The notes below the pieces were generated by a model. That model made no database searches. It had not been told where the DNA came from and worked only from the letters and a program-made list of their open reading frames with translations. This document shows, in pieces, positions 22,901 through 36,800 of a DNA stretch of 64,000 nucleotides. Source of the DNA: Rotaria socialis (taxonomy: Eukaryota; Rotifera; Eurotatoria; Philodinida; Philodinidae); assembly GCA_905331475.1 (NCBI GenBank), contig CAJNYU010000848.1, positions 93,832 to 157,831 of the forward strand, given 5' to 3'. Both the position numbers and the translations under genes were made by a program. How positions within the stretch are numbered: the stretch's first letter is position 1; each line of letters opens with the position of its first letter.

Positions 22901-23857
22901 TGATTGTACTCATATTACATCTATCCTATATATTTTGAATTTTTCCATCGAACAAACTCCTATCCTCGGTGCCTGGAATGTATCGTAAGGATCGCCACCG
23001 TATTCGCTGGATTGTGTGAATTGTCACCGTATCACGGATAGGCGGAATCCGCTCCACCCTTGGTGTCACCTCATTTTTGTATGCACAATATTGACAGTTA
23101 TTTTCTGATTCTGTGTGAAAACTGGATCTCTATGAAGATAAAATTTAAGTACTGAAATTAGAAATAGATTGAGCTCTACGTATCCTAAACGTTTCGGCAC
23201 GTTAGGAAACCTTTATTAAATGATTCAATCACATTTAACCGACTTGCCGGCGTTTTATTTGAGAATATCATTTTTGATTTAGGTAAAACAACAATAGTCA
23301 AAGTTATAAAATATGGCACAAATGTAACGACTACGATAACAATCGGTACCGATATGGAAAAAATAACAATTAACGACATTAATCTGTTGGTGTTCGATGA
23401 GGGTGGACGTTCTCGAGCTCGTGTTTTTCAACGTCATCGTTATCGCAGAGCTTCTGGAATCATCATTGTCATTGACTCAACTGATAGAGAAAACATTGAT
23501 GACGTACGGGATGAACTTTTCAATATCTTCAACGGAGACGAATGTCAAACTAGGTCTCTTCTTGTTTTTGCTAATAAACAAGATTTACCCAATGTTATGT
23601 CCTTGGATGAAATACATGACAGACTTAATTTAAGTAAACTCAACGTAAATATTAAATACCATTTGCAGCCAGCTTGTGCCATTCGTAATGAAGGTCTTCA
23701 TGAAGGTTTTCAATGGCTAGCGAATTCTTTCGTTGAAAAAATCGATCCAGTCAAACCAATCCATGAGACAATGAGCGATTTGACAAAATTGAACAAGCAT
23801 TTGATGTCTGTCTGGAACATAGCGAATTTCAAAACTTTATGGGGTAAACTTCTTTAG
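19959..23857 (+). CDS. divergent ARF-family small GTPase, two exons around a 3.2-kb intron
   Basis: 220 aa from exon 1 (19959-20046) and exon 2 (23283-23857); intron 20047-23282 (GTAAGT...GATTTAG). The join falls inside the P-loop: exon 1 ends in GLHSTG and exon 2 starts with KTT, giving GLHSTGKTT. Neither half has a nucleotide site alone, which strongly supports the splice. The N terminus MGLSYQ fits N-myristoylation as in ARFs. Switch I keeps TIG (ITIGTDMEK). The G3 box is DEGGR where ARFs have DVGGQ, so the catalytic Gln is replaced by Arg. G4 is NKQD, followed by a CAIRNEGLHEG motif like the ARF G5 (SATSGDGLYEG). It is about 40 residues longer than ARF1 at the C terminus. GTP hydrolysis is predicted to be impaired. 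Likely role: membrane-traffic switch or regulator; exact subfamily not assignable. Confidence 0.8.
20205..23075. mobile_element. possible non-autonomous TIR element inside the ARF-like intron
   Basis: Near both ends of the large intron are related sequences. The left end (20208 onward) reads GTGTCACCCAAGGAGG then GCGGAT. The right end, read on the minus strand from about 23074, reads GGTGACACCAAGGGTGG then AGCGGAT. This looks like an inverted terminal repeat of about 25-30 bp with indels. Just inside, GTCACCGTATC motifs occur once at the left (20236) and once or twice at the right (23000, 23027). No transposase frame exists between them and no target-site duplication was found, so the boundaries are tentative. 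Confidence 0.35.
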
Positions 23858-25611
23858 AGGAGTTTCCTAGTAAAAACATGAAAATAAGGAATATCAGTGA
23901 CGCATGATTAATATTTGTTTGTGATAAATATTATAGTTTAAATACAATTTTTTTTATTATCGTACCCTGTGTGTTTTTCATTGTGGATGAAAATAAAGAA
24001 AACAAAACAGTGTAACTACCATACTTTTGAAGAAATTCTATGTTCTATACTCACAAAGAGAAATATAAAATATTTTTGAAAAAGGAATAAAAGGAAATCA
24101 TATAATTTCACTTGTCTATTTAGGTGTTTTTTTCTTACACCTAATATATCACTAATGGCAAAACATATTGTATCTGATCTCAGCAAATTAGTTCAACTTA
24201 TACCCAGAAATATAAGGAACCATTTCTTTATGAGAAGACTAAAATATGTTGTATGCATATATGCATAGAATAAAATTAATCGATGTATTCATTCTCTTTA
24301 TCGTCTCTTTTTATTTCGTAACGATCTAGTCAAAGAAAACCCTGTTGTGTCGTCGAGTTAGACGAGAGAATAGAGAAAAAGAAAAAGAAAATGCCAGAGC
24401 AGAATGGTCATTGGTCTATTTCATTTCGAAATACACATGTTTTTTTCATAAATGATTCTTTCAAGGACAAGAAATAATTTGACCTCATTCAGATAATTCA
24501 TTTTCTACTCCTTAACACACGCAACTTAAGTTCAACATGTGTGACTGTATTTGCAACCTGTATGCATATTAGTTTTATTTAGTTTTATTTGTTACTATTA
24601 TTTCTCTTGCTCTAGTTTATTGTCGATTTTGGCTATTCTCTTCCCACCAATAGCCGCTCTAATTAAAGTTGGATGTACGAAGCATTTTTTCTTAAATATG
24701 TAAGTTGTTTCGTATGAAAAATGAAATAAAAATAAAATAATCTTCTAGTCTTCTTACTATCCTTGGAGTATTGCCTGGCTGTATTCATGCTCTTTGGCTT
24801 GTTTGGAGAAGCACACCAGCTGAATAAAAATCAATTGTTCATTTCAATCAAACATAGACTTGTTGTTGTCTCTCTATATTATTTGTCTATCTTAACTAGG
24901 AGCTCGTTTTTTTTCTTTTGTGAAGAATAAATCAAAACCAGACGAGAAACATTCAATGGATAAATTTCGAAAAACAAGATTTATTCTATCGATACAGTTG
25001 ACAGTCACATGGCATAAAATATATCAATAAATGGTACTTATAAAAGACTTTACACATGATTTGAATCTATATACTATGTATTCGCTGTAGAGTAACGATT
25101 GAATTCAGTAGGGAAATAGTAGTTTAGTAAAAAAGAATAACGTTCCTCTTGAGCTGGTTATAATACAGCTACGCCAAAAAGAGAATTGACTTATCAAATG
25201 AAAGGATTCAAAGTAGCTTGTTGAATCTAACACAATATGCACTTTGATGTACACGTGAGATAAATTCTCAACAGAATATTCTTTGATTTTTTCTTTTTTT
25301 TTTTTGGTAGTCTGAAGTTCATTTTGAGCGAAAAGCAATTGTTGTAGAGAAAAGTGCGAGTAACCTTAATAGATTAAGAAATAGAAAAAAATCAAAGAAT
25401 ATTCTGTAGAAAATTTATTCTAATTTAAAAACCTTTTCGTTCAGCTGTTGAGATTTTTTTAAATTATTTATTGTAGACACGTTGATCTAGACAACGAGAT
25501 TGTTGAATCATTCAATTTCATGTGCTTTTATAACAAAGGCCATTGTTTCATTTCATATTCTACGCACTTTAAGTATGTAATATAATAGTTCGAATTAACT
25601 ATATCTTTCAG
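23858..25611. other. intergenic, nothing recognised
   Basis: AT-rich spacer of about 1.75 kb downstream of the ARF-like gene. A block at 25480-25571 after a TTATTGTAG acceptor stays open (VDLDNEIVESFNFMCFYNKG) but its phase does not join the next remnant. Nothing else recognised. Confidence 0.4.
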
Positions 25612-25898
25612 TCTTCGAGTTTATTCGTGCCGATCTTTTGCAACTATATGAGAAAAGTCAGCCATCAAACGCAACAGCTGAACTTCTCAAAGCGATGAAT
25701 GTCCTTGAAAGATAACAGTTCTTTCTCAATCGACAAATGGATGAATGGGAATTTCAAACCGATTTTCATAATCCGAATCAACGGGAAAAACCCTGCTTGG
25801 AAGGAATTCCTGAAGAGCACAAATGGTGGTATCTTGAATTGGGTATTAAAAATGATAATATTATTGAAGATGATTCCGAATTCGATTGGATGAAATGA
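25612..25898 (+). pseudogene. 3' exon of an unidentified gene with an in-frame stop
   Basis: After a good acceptor (TATCTTTCAG, ending 25611) the sequence reads FEFIRADLLQLYEKSQPSN and continues in the same frame to EEHKWWYLELGIKNDN and an acidic end (EDDSEFDWMK) with TGA at 25896-25898. A TAA at 25713-25715 interrupts it between VLER and QFFLNRQMDEW. Composition on both sides is clearly coding-like, so one nonsense change (or a small unrecognised intron) is the simplest reading. Family not recognised. Confidence 0.5.
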
Positions 25899-26489
25899 TT
25901 GCGTTTTTTGTTACATTGTGTATTTTTTGCATCCGAGCATGATTAGAATAAAAGTAACTTTCAATGCATCGTACGATAGGAACTTCTATCTTTCGTAGAA
26001 TGGAGATGAACAAATATTTTCTAGGTGCTCGTCAGCCTTAGAACGGCCAATCCATTGTACTGTTGTTCACTGCTCTATGAATGACATGATATTACGTTGT
26101 CAGATGAGAAAGGTTGAAACATGTATCTTGAATCTTACATACAATCTACTTATTTCTTAAACTAGTTACATTGACAAGAAAAGCAATCCAATACAGAATT
26201 CAACAACATCTGGTTCGATCTCTTTTGTATTTATCCTCCTTACCTTTGATACCGCCCCATTGATGAGAATGAAAGTGGACCGTCATTTCGTGAGAAGAAT
26301 TTGCTTTATTCAAGAATAAAAAGCTTAGTTTCTTAAGAATTGTAGGACCTATGCAGACAAGGCACGTTTATTGGTATCAATAGATCAATAAAAACTATCA
26401 TCAATCAAGTGTTGACGATACGGACCGAAGAAATCTTCCTCCTCTGCTAACAGCAAGTTCAAATAATTAGTTGAATCATTTTAATCAAC

Positions 26490-27165
26490 TTATTCACCAT
26501 CGAAGTCCTGGCTCGCTCGTAATAAGTCTGACAGAATGGATTCCAATGCCTTTTCTTCTGTTGTTCGTCTCTCTTGCCATATAACATCTGAAAATGATAA
26601 TCAGTGACAGCACGTTGCAATTGATCTCAATGAACAGTTAATAATGCTTGAACCACTTTTGGCTAGACTTCAAAGTCGATCAGATTATCAACAAGTTCTG
26701 ACTTCTGTGCTTGAGTCGCATCATCGTTATCGTTATCAGTGATCGTTGCTTCACAGGTAGCGATGAGTAATTCTGGATTATTCAAAAGAATTCCTGTGAT
26801 ATCCTCTAGATGCTTATTTGACTGTTTCAATGCTTCAGCACATGTTCAACTCGGATATTCCGTCGATTCGAAGTGTTTCGCGTAGTTGATATTGAGTCTG
26901 AATCGAATCGAAAATAAAAAAATCAGTAGACCGACAATGAATTTTTGACCATTCGGAGTTAATCCATAACAGTTGTGCAACCGTTCTTCTTCTTTACGAA
27001 GTTTTTCTTTTCGACAGTTCTGAACGATGGGATATATCTGATTATGATGAAACATTTGTTTGGCTAACTTCGATGATGAATTCAATGGCTTGTTCAACAT
27101 TGCCTTGAGTACTTCTCAGATCTTGTCGAGCTTCCAATGCAGCTTGCTGTTTCACTATCATCAAA
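26490..27165 (-). pseudogene. broken UBA-domain protein, NUB1-like
   Basis: From 27165 downward one frame reads QAALEARQDLRSTQGNVEQA, the pattern of a UBA helix (compare ubiquitin-binding domains of NUB1, the NEDD8 regulator). A frameshift near 27050 moves to another frame (RKEEERLHNCYGLTPNGQ), another follows before LRETLRIDGISEL, then EALKQSNKHLEDITGILL resumes. Two in-frame stops follow: TAG at 26663-26665 and TGA at 26627-26629. After a TTTTCAG acceptor at about 26583 the tail reads KALESILSDLLRASQDFDGE and ends at a natural TAA (26490). At least four disabling changes; a dead copy. The UBA assignment is fairly good, the NUB1 identity tentative. Confidence 0.55.
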
Positions 27166-27880
27166 ATTCTACTCGCTCATCAGAATTTTGTTATTAAGAG
27201 GAATGAACTAACATCCTATTGTACTGCGTTAGAATTCTTTAAATTGATAAAGTAATATAAATTTACGTGAGTCTCAGATTTCTCCATTTTTCTGATGCAA
27301 GTAGAGAAGCAACTAAAAATTCTAATTTCAGAAAATTCATAGTTACATGTTGACAAATCAAAAACTTCTGATTTCGATAGTGGTGATGACACATAAACTG
27401 AAAGGTTGCAACCATACGATCTTGAAGGTGTGGGTGTGTACTCGATGATGGAAAAGCCCATACCCACACCCTCACGCTCACACCCAAAAACTCAAACATA
27501 CAGAGCCAAACCATGTTAAATTTCAATAATAGACACTCATTGGGCATCTAAATTGTGCGCTAGAAAATAGAATGCGTGAAATTGCTCGATCGCAAAAAAG
27601 CAGATAGAAACAAATAAGTCATAAAAAAGATTGGCATCAATAAAATACGATCACTGGTAATATATTTAAAAGTTTTGATGAGAAAAACTAAGCGTTAACA
27701 ATAAACTTAACTGATAGAAAGAAGTAATCGATTTTGATTAGAAACGTGAATAGATCCTTCATCTCATCTATCAAGTAAACATTGATAGAGAAGAGAGTAT
27801 TTCTTTTTCTGTTGAAAGCTTGCTCTTGTTTACATTCCATTTAAATTTCACCGCATACAGTTACATTCAAATCGAAGGAT
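27166..27880. other. intergenic with CACACCC-rich patch
   Basis: No gene. At 27428-27487 there is TGTGGGTGTG and then ACCCACACCCTCACGCTCACACCC, a G-rich/C-rich patch similar in composition to bdelloid telomeric TGTGGG repeats (established for Adineta vaga) and to a shorter copy at 9632-9647. Two minus-strand frames across it are composition artefacts. Confidence 0.4.
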
Positions 27881-30800
27881 TCATTGAATTTCGATAGTTC
27901 TTGTAAATCCTGAATGAGAACTAGATAATTTAAAATTTTTATTCGATAGAACACCTGACCTTGATAGGAATTTAGCAGGAGGTTTGACAGATTTCAACAT
28001 CGATACACTTGACTTGTATGAGCCGTTTTGAATTGTCGCTGTTTCTATGTGATTGAAGGTCCGATCTTTTTGACGCGATTGATGTATTACACTTTGGCAA
28101 ATTGAGGAATTGTAATAATGAACTACTTCATTTATTGATTCAGATTCATATACAAAAGAAATAGATTTATGAATTCGAAGTAAATCTAAATTTATGACAG
28201 TTGTTTCGAGTGTTGAAACAGAATAAAAAAAAAGTACGAACCTGAATTTTTATTTGAAACTTCCATAGTTGCTGGAATCATCAATCGAAATGACTTATTA
28301 TTCATAGATTTATTCAAATTTCGATTTGTACCGTTATCGTACGCTTGCTGAGCTTGAATATTTGAAACGAAACTGGTTCTAAGCCATGGCCAAGATTGAT
28401 CGGTTATGGGAGGCTGCTCATATTTTTAATTATATATGCAAGAGAATAAATTAATGCGAATTCAACTAATTCTCACCTTGATGAAGTCTTGATAGGTAAT
28501 CATATAAACAGTCCATACAACACACAGATAAATTATAGCTTTTCGAAATAACAGCCACATAGGTAACTTTTTAAGACTTTGACTTTCACCATTAATTAAT
28601 CTCATTTCACTTGAAGTATCGGTAAAATTTCGTAGTGTACATGTTAAAAGAGAATCATTCTATAAAATTCGTCATTAGAGTTATATTTCAACCGATTAAC
28701 AACTCACCTGAACCAAATAATAGTAATGATCATTATCCATCAAACTAAAATATCTTCTTTCAGAATATTTTATAGCTACTTGATCTTCTTTAGTCGAATG
28801 CATCTATAACAATCGAGTTCAAATGCACTTTTACAACAATACAAAAGGTTACTTTGAATGCAAGTATGAAAAGAACCATTGAAATAGATTCTGTCACGAT
28901 CGATGTTATCCATTTTCGTATATGGGCATCATCGAATTCAAGATTTCGGCTGAACATGAAAAATATCAGTAGGAAACTATAAGCCATAGCAATATATTTC
29001 CATAGAAAGACCAATGAAAATCGTCCCGTGTTCTTTTTTTCATGGAAACTCATTTGACTAATGACGAGATAAAAATATTTAAAGAAAAATTAGTTTACGT
29101 AAAAGATTATGCGAGATTTACATTCGTGATGACATATGAGACTCTTGAAGCCGCACAGATGGCTGAAGCATTGCAATGATTGGTACAAAAGAAAGCACTT
29201 CGATGATTGTACCGATTCCAATCTGAAAAATATCATCACAATTGAAGTCAAACATAAGGGCAGGTAATTATATCCGAACCTGTTTGATAATCATCAAGAG
29301 AGGACCCAGTGATAGATCATTATTCATATTCTCTGACTTGGTTTCAATCGATTGATCGTAATAAGCAAGATTGAGAAACATTGTAGTTAACAATATCAAA
29401 AAACAGGCAGTACACTGTTGTGAACGAGTGAATGCATTTGAAACAAATTGAGGAAAATTGTCAGAAGAGATGGAATGGTAGATACGCGTTGAATACTTAT
29501 TATTCGTTGCAAATAAATTTTCAATCTATTCGATTATGAGCTCAGAATAGAAAATAAAAAAATATATAAACATACTTTTTCACACTTCTGTTCCAAATAT
29601 AATCGATTTTTTCTCCGTAAATCATCCACAATAATGGACTCCACGAAGTAGGCTGTTGATAATGTTCGATACTTATCGGTGAACCAGTCATGAGTAGGAT
29701 TCAATGAACTGAGTACTCTGAAAATTTCCATTGAAATTTCCAATATGAGAAATCAAAAAAGAATGGATGGCGGTTTACTTTGAAACAGTCATCACGAAGG
29801 TATTGACTCTACTACACCTTATAATTGTATGACGATGTGCAGCCGATATATCAATACGGGTCGTATCGTTGCCATCAGGAATACAATGAATCTTTGAGAA
29901 AATTTTCATAATCATAGAAAACAAGTATCAATATAACTACTCACTTTCAACTCAACATCACCACTCTTCTGTCGACTCATAAAAACAACGATTTCATAAG
30001 AGTATGAATTTGCAAGAAGAATATCAGAAACGCACAACTAGAAATTTCATAGGATTAAAAGGCATGTGAACAATGTTTGTTTACTTTGTCAGCATCTTCT
30101 CTATCTTTAAAGCGGGCATACACGAATAGAAAATAATAAATAATACAAACAGTTATGATTGTCATATACGATGTTTTAGTTTTCTGAAAACTGGTATCAG
30201 ACAGCAAGCAATTCCAATGAGTCGAAACGGATAAAACGAGAAAACAACCGACAAATGTTGTAAGATGCGTTGAGAAACATTGCGTTTGATTATGATTCGT
30301 CTTCGGTCCAACCTTAGAAAAAGCAAAACTAGCCTAGTTATGTTGCACATTGATTTGCATACTAACTGACAAACCATCCGATTGCCAATTATTATTCGAA
30401 TCAAGATAGAAACAGCCAGATTGATATACTCTTATTTCATAGTTTGCTGTGAAATTGAATGCTCGATCAGACAGTGGTAAACCATTGTTAACGGAATAAT
30501 ATTGACAGTATTGTTCGGTTTCTGTCGAATTCAATTCTCGCAAGCCAAATACAACTGAATGATGTTCTGCGGTTCGATGATTGTCGATGAAAAGTGAATA
30601 GTATCCATTTTTGGCTAAATCTGAATAGAATAATATGTAATAAAAAAAATAGCTGATTGCTTCATCAAAACAGACTCACCAAGCGTACACCATAGAGCTG
30701 ACCCGTCAGTGTGATCAACTAAAGTGTTTAGTTGAGGCGGCCGATCAAATCGATAGATGAATAGATAAGCTAGATCTTTATCAAGTGGGCGCATTTCAAA

Positions 30801-33800
30801 ATGAAGAGACATACTAAGATTTTTGTTTGCTTGTGTTATGTTAACATAATGCAGATAAAAGTTTTGATTTTCGCTATTTTTTGCCGATGTCACATTTTGT
30901 AAATTCATTGTTGGAACACGAAAGTTCGAATCGCGAGGAATAATAAATTCTATTGGATCTTCAGTATTATTACGAATCGGAATAACGCTACCGTCTCTAT
31001 TGAGTACTGAGAGTGATATCGATGCTGAAAAGTTGGTATATGCTCGTGATTGAGAACTACCAGCCGGCGCAAGAGGTTGTACTATAGTCTAGAATAGATA
31101 GAACATATGTCAAGCATGAATGAGGAAATAGAATTTTCTTACTCGAAGCGACATTGTTGTATTTGGATTCATATTAAAATCGAATTTTGAAGGAAATTGA
31201 ATCATTGCATGTCCAATCGGTCGAATAGGCTTTCCATAGAGTGAGGCAGCTGTCGTTATTTCTAACGAGAAAAACACAGACGATGTGTTGATGGTTGCAT
31301 GCTGATCTTGAGTTAAATGTATGCTGAGTGCTTCGGTTATCCAAGATATGACTTCGTTGGCTTGCTGAGCTATTGTCTCTACCTATAGATATGAACGGAA
31401 AATATTTAAAATATTTTCTAATGTTATACTACCTACCGTTCGTTTTTGAAAGAAACTATTTCGATTCATCTCAAACGAGTTCGATGAAAACTCATCTCCA
31501 TTAGCGAACAAACCTACATATGTGTAGATAATTGCAATCGCGATTGGATATAGCAGTGAAAAACAATGAAATCTCACTTGGATCTGCCCATCCTATTTCT
31601 GCATCATCTTCATAATCAACTGAAATAACATTTGAACGAATGAGATCCAGATCGAGAACACTTGCTCGATTTTGTAGTGGCGCATTAATAGCCTAAAATT
31701 AGCTCAAATAATTATAGAATTATAAGTGAATCATTCATTTTTACAGTCAAAGCATTGTTGATACAATTGATGATTTCAGTACTTGTTGCTCTCACGTCTT
31801 CATACAAAATTTGATTAGCTAGTCTCTTTAGAGAAAACGCCAATTGGTGACACTTATCCGATGCTCGTAACTGTAATAGCAACGAAAACAAAATGATCAA
31901 CAAATTAAATAATTAATTCATTTTTTTTACAGAAGCTGCTCGTGTCAATTGATTTGTAGCTGCAGTAAATTGAGCCAATGAAGATGCTTGCCATTGAATA
32001 TTTTCGATACTCATCATTTGAAGATTATGCATGTAAGTTACAAGTCGATCACGTACATTAGCTTGAAGATTCAAATGTGTAAAGTAATCAGACAGAGCCG
32101 AAGAGGTCGAGGATTTGTTAGACTAATCAAACATAAAAACAAAATTTACAAAAGCTCTTCTTTATGAGATCTAACATTTACGTTCGTATGTAATTGGTCG
32201 ATCAGAGACGATACTAAAATATTTTCCATCGAAATACCTTCTAGAAGAAAAAAATTAAAAATAAAGTCACTTAGTTACACGATGACTTACCTTTCAATGC
32301 TAATTCTATGTTTTTTGTGTTCAACTTATGAAGTATTTGATTGAATAATGCAATCGCCTGTTCGACCGTACATTGATAATCGCTGGCTAATGATTGAACA
32401 AAAGTTTCGCTATTATTTGCCTTGCTTAGATATTGCGTAGCACTATTGAACATTTCGGTTTCTGTCTCGTCGTTTAGAATAATAACAGATGGCAAATTGT
32501 ATTGCGTTACAGCATCGAGTTTGTCTCGAATGTGAACTGAGATGTTTTGTGATGATGCATAATGATTTCCGGCAGACAAACGAATTTGAAAAGTTGGCTC
32601 GTAAGAATAGCCGAGCATGATAGGATGGGAGGAATCCATGTTCCAAGCTATGAATACAAAGTTCTGATGAATTTCCAAAATACAGCTCTAGTGAGATGTT
32701 TCAGATGAAGAATTATGAAAAAATACTAGTAAAGAATTTGTAAACTTCGGATAAAAACAGTTTTGTCTTTTTCATTAATCTTTTGTTCGTTCTACGGTAC
32801 TCTTAATTCTATTCAGTCTTTTTTTTATGTCTAGTCACGTACCATACAGCGAATAATATTTAATATCGTCTTCATCGAACCAATGCGAGCAAACAACCGT
32901 GAATAGAGTTTCTGCTGTGCCATTAAGTGGATCTATTGTGCAAGAACCGTTTCGAGGCTTTTGATTGACCTTGAAACTGAGTACACTAAAAGCTGTCGTT
33001 GAAGAAAATGAATAGAGAACTTTGAAGCGCCAAAACTGGACTGCAGGATTTTGTTCGAAGATATCCTTGGAAACTGTGAGATTTGCCGTAGATATACCTA
33101 GAACGAAAAATTTGATACGATTTATTCATCATTTCGAAACTTACCAAAAAACATATTGTCGTGATTTGTACTGTTTGAATCGAATAAAATCCACTCAACA
33201 GTATTCAGCGATGCGTTGATAAAGCCTTGATATACGAGCCATTTTATTTGTTGAATTGTTGAACAATCTTCACCACAAGTAGAATATAAGGCCAATTGTG
33301 TTGTTGGATTAAGATTACGAAATTCGCCGAATTTCACAGCACACATTTTTGAAATAATGCATCTAGTAATAGGGTTGAATTACTCTTGATGAACTCATTT
33401 TTACACTTTAGATGACTTACGCAATAGTAATTAGAGGACTCTCATTATCCTCAATATGCACCAAAAGATAACCTACACCTTGTTGAATAGGATAGGACTT
33501 GGTGGTCATATTTACGATGAATTGATAGGTTTTATTAGGTTTCAGGGCTTGAGCAAAAATGGTTAAAGTCGATTTCCAATACACATTCGAACTGTATTCC
33601 CATTCTATTTCGTTTCCTAAATGATGAAAAATTATTAGTTTCAAATGTGATTTGTACCTGAATTATTTTTGAAACACGATGTATTCTGAATCATATAGTT
33701 TGGATCATCAATCGGTAAAAGAGATGTCATGAGCTGTGAAGAGCTGAAAAGACTTGCAGTTGTGCAGTAGTACGCATAATTCCAATCCTGTCAAGCAAGT

Positions 33801-36800
33801 TTATAGTGATAAATATCTACAAATAGAATGAAACTTACGCTTGCGTCCCAACGAACTTCATCTGGATTCGTTGAAAACGTTCCCGGATCGAGTGCGAAGT
33901 TTTTTTGATAGCGTCGTGTGACCAATGAGGTACCCATTTGAATAAGATTAGCTTGGATGCCAGAAGGAATAACCATGACATAAGTAGATGCTGTTGAGGT
34001 TATATTAGTTGCAGCCTCCATTATCACTGTTAACGTCAATTGATAGACTCCGTACGGAAGAGTTCGTGCAGGAATAAATAAGTCATTGAAGTTGACATGA
34101 ATCAGTTCATCGATTTGAATTGGCGAAGAGCATGTGGTATTACAAGAGTGAAGTGCCCATTTTGTGGTGATTGCGGCAGACATATCACATCTTAGTAGCA
34201 TATTGGACAAGATGTAGAAGTCATCACTTCGAAAAAAGCGCACTGGTGCTGTTGAAGATGCATTTGGCACCAGTCTGATGGTGGGAGGTAGACATCCTGA
34301 AAATTACAGAATACTAACTATTGAATATGTTCATTATTGTTGTATGGCAACTATTCACATCAAAATTAGGACACTGGTTGAAACTTCTTTTTTGAGATGA
34401 AATAAGTACAAAACAAATTTAAAGATGGACAGCATTGCCCACAAAAATTTGAATTCATTTCAAACTTTTAGCGCTTTACATAGGTTTAAAATTCACAATT
34501 TTTAGATATTGTAAGAAATATTAGTAAGTAGTTTTTTTGATTCGAATTCTTCATGATAACATAATCGTTGACATAGACTGTAATACATATGTCTACTGCA
34601 ATTTGTAATCATGAGAGAAATAGAAGATTTATTTTTGTTGCACACCAACGCTATTGTAAACGTAAAATAGTTTTAAAATCTGAATGGATATAGCACATTG
34701 TAATGTTAAACATATAGATCGGAAACTTTTTAAAATTATTATCGCAAGGAGAGCGATGCTTTACAGTCGCCGAATGCATGAAAAACTCAAATTCAATACT
34801 CTTATTGTTTTTAAATATGTCGAGATTTATGATGATACTTTATCATTTTACATGTTTTTTTCATCAGTTCGATGACAATTTGATTTATAACAACAATTGA
34901 CCGGAAATAAAAGCATTCGTTAGAATTATCTGACTGACAAATTATCTATATGAAATATCAGATTAAACTGGGGGATCAGGTTGTGAGGAGAAAACAAGCT
35001 GCTGTCTCTGGAAAATCTTGTTGGTTTCAATGTCATCACCATTATGCTTTAAGCAATTTTTTACCGATCTATGTACTTCTATGTGCAAGTCAGCGATTGG
35101 ACTCATATTTTTTCTATCACCATGATGCACAGGTATTTTTCTCAAGAAGAAAAGGTGACGCAAATGTTCTCTCGTAGGAATCATCTTTAAATGAAATACT
35201 ACTTTTTGACAACACACCATTATTTGTGTATTCATCGCATCGCATTTCTGTTGATAATAAACTCTATCAAATTTGGTCACTATAGCATCTCATTAGCTGG
35301 TTTATCACTAATAAGCTTCTGATTAAGATACTATACCGGGCAATTTAGTGGTGGTTGCAGTCGTTGTCATTGTCGTTGTCGTTGTGGTGGCTGTTGAGGA
35401 CGTAGTAGTTTCAGTTGTTGTAGTCGTCGTAGTGGTTTCAGTCGTCGTAGTGGTTGTAGTAGTTTCAGTTGTTGTAGTCGTCGTAGTGGTTTCAGTCGTT
35501 GTAGTGGTTGTAGTTGTTGTAGTGGTTGTAGTGGTTTCAGTCGTTGTAGCGCTTTCAGTCGTTGTAGTGATTTCAGTCGTCATTGTAGAGATTTCTGTAG
35601 TTTCTACGAGAAAAAGTGTTGCACATTGTATCTTGAAATCAAGAATACAGGTTGGACAATTATTTTCAATCTCAAAGCAAATACAGAATTATTTTGTAGG
35701 GTACCGTTTTGAAAGATTTGAGATTTTAAAGGGATCTTAAAAGAGTTTCCATTATATTTCATCATTGGTATATAAGTGATTAACAACGCTTTGTGAATAA
35801 TATAATGCCCTATATTAATGTTGAGTTAGTTTTGAAATTCCGAACATTTTTTTGGTGTGAAGATTACTTCTATATATATCGTAGATATGAACGATCTTTC
35901 CTCCATTTGTTGTTGATGACTAGCATTTTGCTTCACTGCAATCTGAAAATAGCTTTGTGTTTCGTCTACTTATCGTATTTCGAGCAACAATTTTTTCAAA
36001 TAGACTAATCATAGTTCGGTTAAATTCACCTGCGCTTGCTGGATGATTTGCCAAATAGAAGAGTATTACTACTGAGACTCACATAGTACGAAGTAGAATT
36101 CTCTTCACTGAAAAAAAAACGAATTTGAATTACGTCTGACTCATTAAAACAGTAGCCAAAGAAAAACGAAATGTAGTAAGTTCGCTTCTATCTAGTTCTC
36201 CATTGCTTTTGCAAGATATCTCTCGAAGACAACTCTATGTGTGTAACTGTGTGAATCCGAGTGATGCTATCAACGAATTTATAGATACATGTCTTACTAG
36301 TTTTAAGTTTTGGATACTATTATTTTCCTTTCGCACAATCTTATACAGGGTTACAAACTGCAGCTGCCTCTTTTTTTCCTTTTCGATCAAAATGGGGTTA
36401 TTTAGTCAGACGAATCACGTACTGAATGTAGTGTAGACTCACGCAATAACTGAAATTCAACACAAATTCAAAACATTAGTGATAGTGATAAATGAATGAT
36501 GTACACGCGTCGTTTGGTACTCGTACAAAAGTACTCTCACATACAGTATTTTATTTACCAGGGTAGATCTCATCTAATCAATTTTTTCGAAACGAATAGT
36601 CCTGATAAAACTGCACGTCTTTATTAGACTGAATTCTGCAAATAATATGAAAATCGGTATGTCAATTAAGAAAAAAATTGACCTAAATAAAATCCATACC
36701 GACTATAGTCAGTTTGTCATTCTTGAGGTAGTAGATAGACTTTACGAGAGACACGAGATTGATCGATGCTTAACAAATGAAAATAAGTTTAAAAATGATG

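Noticed and set aside
27216-27547. Two overlapping minus-strand frames (83 and 94 aa)
   Set aside because: They cross the CACACCC repeat patch, overlap in different phases and show no protein pattern.
35348-35740. 130-aa Val-rich plus-strand frame
   Set aside because: Mirror image of the Thr-codon repeat exon of the receptor on the minus strand.
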